NCBI GenBank assembly: GCA_019239965.1
Contig: JAFAZC010000155.1
Location: 1 to 35,768, forward strand
Direction of reading: 5' to 3'
Source: Kutzneria sp.
Lineage (GTDB): Bacteria; Actinomycetota; Actinomycetes; Mycobacteriales; Pseudonocardiaceae
DNA: 35,768 bases
Part shown: piece after piece, positions 34,697 through 35,768 of the stretch
Layout of the letters: each line of letters starts with the position of its first letter
Numbering within the stretch: position 1 is the stretch's first letter
Made by a program: the position numbers and the translations under genes
Notes under the pieces: generated by a model
Database searches by the model: none
The model's input: only the letters and a program-made list of their open reading frames with translations
Told to the model about the DNA's origin: nothing

Positions 34697-35350
34697 ATGC
34701 GCATCGCGGTACTGGGTACTGGCATGGTCGGCAGGGCCATCGGCACCAAACTGATCGAACTCGGCCACGAGGTCAGAATGGGATCTCGCAGCGCCGACCA
34801 CCCCGGCGGCCTGGAGTGGGCGGCTGAGTCAGGTGCCAACGCCAGCCTCGGCACCTTCGCCGACGCGGCGGACTTCGGTGAAGTCGTTGTCAACGCCACG
34901 GGCGGTGCGGCCTCGCTGGCGGCACTGCGTGCCGCCGGAGCGCCGGCGCTGGCCGGCAAGATTCTCATCGACATCGCCAATCCGCTGGACTTCAGCGGAG
35001 AGTCGGTGACGCTGAGCGTGGTGAACACCGACAGCCTCGGCGAGCAGATCCAACGTGAGTTCCCCGAGGCGCGTGTGGTCAAGACGCTCAACACGCTCAA
35101 CGCCTCGGTGATGGTTGACCCGAGTAGGGTTCCCGGCGACCACACCCTGTTCGTCTGCGGCAATGACGACAAGGCCAAGCGGACGGTGACCGATCTGCTC
35201 GTCAGTTTCGGGTGGCCATCATCGGGGATCATCGACCTCGGTGACATCAGCGGCGCCAGGAGTACCGAGATGCTGCTCCCCATCTGGCTGCGGCTGCTGA
35301 GCACATTCGGGCACAGCGACTTCAACTTCCACATCCAGCGTGCCCGCTGA
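34697..35350 (+). CDS. F420-reductase-type NADP-binding protein
   Basis: A 217-residue dinucleotide-binding protein of the NADPH-dependent F420 reductase family. It has the Rossmann start MRIAVLGTGMVGRAIGTKLIELGH, MGSRSADHPGGL for the NADP phosphate, then VVVNATGGAAS and LIDIANPLDFSG. The second half has VVKTLNTLNASVM and DLGDISGARSTEMLLPIW, as in oxidoreductases of this group. The start is ATG 34697. The end overlaps the TetR gene by 11 bases, so both come from one promoter. Whether F420, another flavin or a small molecule is reduced is open. Confidence 0.86.
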   Translation: MRIAVLGTGMVGRAIGTKLIELGHEVRMGSRSADHPGGLEWAAESGANASLGTFADAADFGEVVVNATGGAASLAALRAAGAPALAGKILIDIANPLDFSGESVTLSVVNTDSLGEQIQREFPEARVVKTLNTLNASVMVDPSRVPGDHTLFVCGNDDKAKRTVTDLLVSFGWPSSGIIDLGDISGARSTEMLLPIWLRLLSTFGHSDFNFHIQRAR

Positions 35351-35768
35351 GCGGAGGGGAAGGCCCCGCTCCGTCGAGAAGGAGCAGGCCATCCTGGCTG
35401 CGACGGTAGACCTGCTCGGTAGGGTGGGATACACCAAGATGACGTTGGACTGCGTTGCCGCCGCGGCCGGTGTCAGCAAGGCAACCATCCATCTGCGGTG
35501 GCGAACCAAGGCCGATCTGGCAACCGCGGCGCTGGAATCGATGCGACTCGGCTCCACCGTGCCCCAGGTCGGTGACGTGCGCGCCGACCTGGTGGTCCGT
35601 CTCGAGGAGTTCCGGTCGACCCTGGAGCAGGTCAGAGGGATGACCATGATCGGCACCTGTCTTGCCGAGCAGGAGCACACTCCCGAACTGTTCGACCTGT
35701 TGCGCGAACGCACTGTCCTGCCGCGGCGAGCTTTGTTCCGCGAGGTGCTGCTCGCGGCCAAGGAGCGC
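35340..35768 (+). CDS. TetR-family regulator (cut by the window end)
   Basis: At least 143 residues from GTG 35340, open at the window edge. The N-terminal helix-turn-helix is complete: KEQAILAATVDLLGRVGYTKMT, then VAAAAGVSKATIHLRWRTKADL near residue 45. The ligand-binding domain begins after residue 65. It is co-transcribed with the F420-reductase-type gene and probably represses the promoter at 34.65 kb through the AAACTGA palindrome. It might also act on the biosynthetic operon, but that promoter carries a different palindrome. Confidence 0.88.
   Translation, partial: MPAERRGRPRSVEKEQAILAATVDLLGRVGYTKMTLDCVAAAAGVSKATIHLRWRTKADLATAALESMRLGSTVPQVGDVRADLVVRLEEFRSTLEQVRGMTMIGTCLAEQEHTPELFDLLRERTVLPRRALFREVLLAAKER

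Overview
The window is high-GC DNA with many GTG and TTG starts, tightly overlapping genes, an LCP-family cell-wall enzyme, a mycobacterial-type VWA membrane protein and a small Clp N-domain/HTH gene pair. This points to an actinomycete chromosome. A Pseudonocardiales-like host is my inference and nothing here proves it. I see no rRNA, tRNA, CRISPR array or intact insertion sequence.

Layout. 1-12 kb holds mixed housekeeping genes: an epoxide-hydrolase-like enzyme with a DinB protein, a phosphoesterase, an HTH/Clp-N pair, a PAP2 phosphatase, a PfkB sugar kinase, a VWA membrane protein, an LCP transferase, a frameshifted carboxymuconolactone-decarboxylase-type gene, a MarR regulator divergent from an ornithine-cyclodeaminase-family gene across a palindrome-rich operator, a threonine-dehydratase-like enzyme, and a degenerate CHAT-like ORF overlapping a small membrane protein.

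12-22 kb is a purine/ureide catabolic block. A minus-strand operon runs FAD subunit, 2Fe-2S subunit, 8-oxoguanine-deaminase-type amidohydrolase, molybdopterin subunit, and then a cyclopropane-fatty-acid-synthase-like methyltransferase. On the other side of a divergent promoter region are an SRPBCC protein, malate synthase and a DUF6986 aldolase-like protein. Malate synthase would consume the glyoxylate released from ureides. 22-25.6 kb carries a slipin, a class-A-beta-lactamase-like lipoprotein, a LysR regulator and a flavodoxin-fold protein.

25.6-33.7 kb (perhaps to 34.6 kb) is the most interesting part: a compact, translationally coupled biosynthetic operon behind a strong promoter with a 16-bp palindrome. 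Its first two genes are GriI- and GriH-like enzymes, which together make 3-amino-4-hydroxybenzoic acid (3,4-AHBA) in grixazone-type pathways. They are followed by an AMP-ligase, two different acyl carrier proteins, a ketosynthase with an intact Cys-His-His triad, a half-length ketosynthase-like protein lacking the nucleophile, a second AMP-ligase, a small Cys-rich DUF6125/V4R-like protein and an NAD(P)-dependent epimerase-type enzyme. The likely logic is: make 3,4-AHBA, activate it onto a carrier, extend or couple it by a minimal type II ketosynthase, and tailor it. The product cannot be read from sequence.

34.6-35.8 kb is a separate regulon with an F420-reductase-type dinucleotide-binding protein and a TetR regulator cut off by the window end. 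A palindrome sits between the -35 and -10 of their shared promoter, a layout typical of autorepression.
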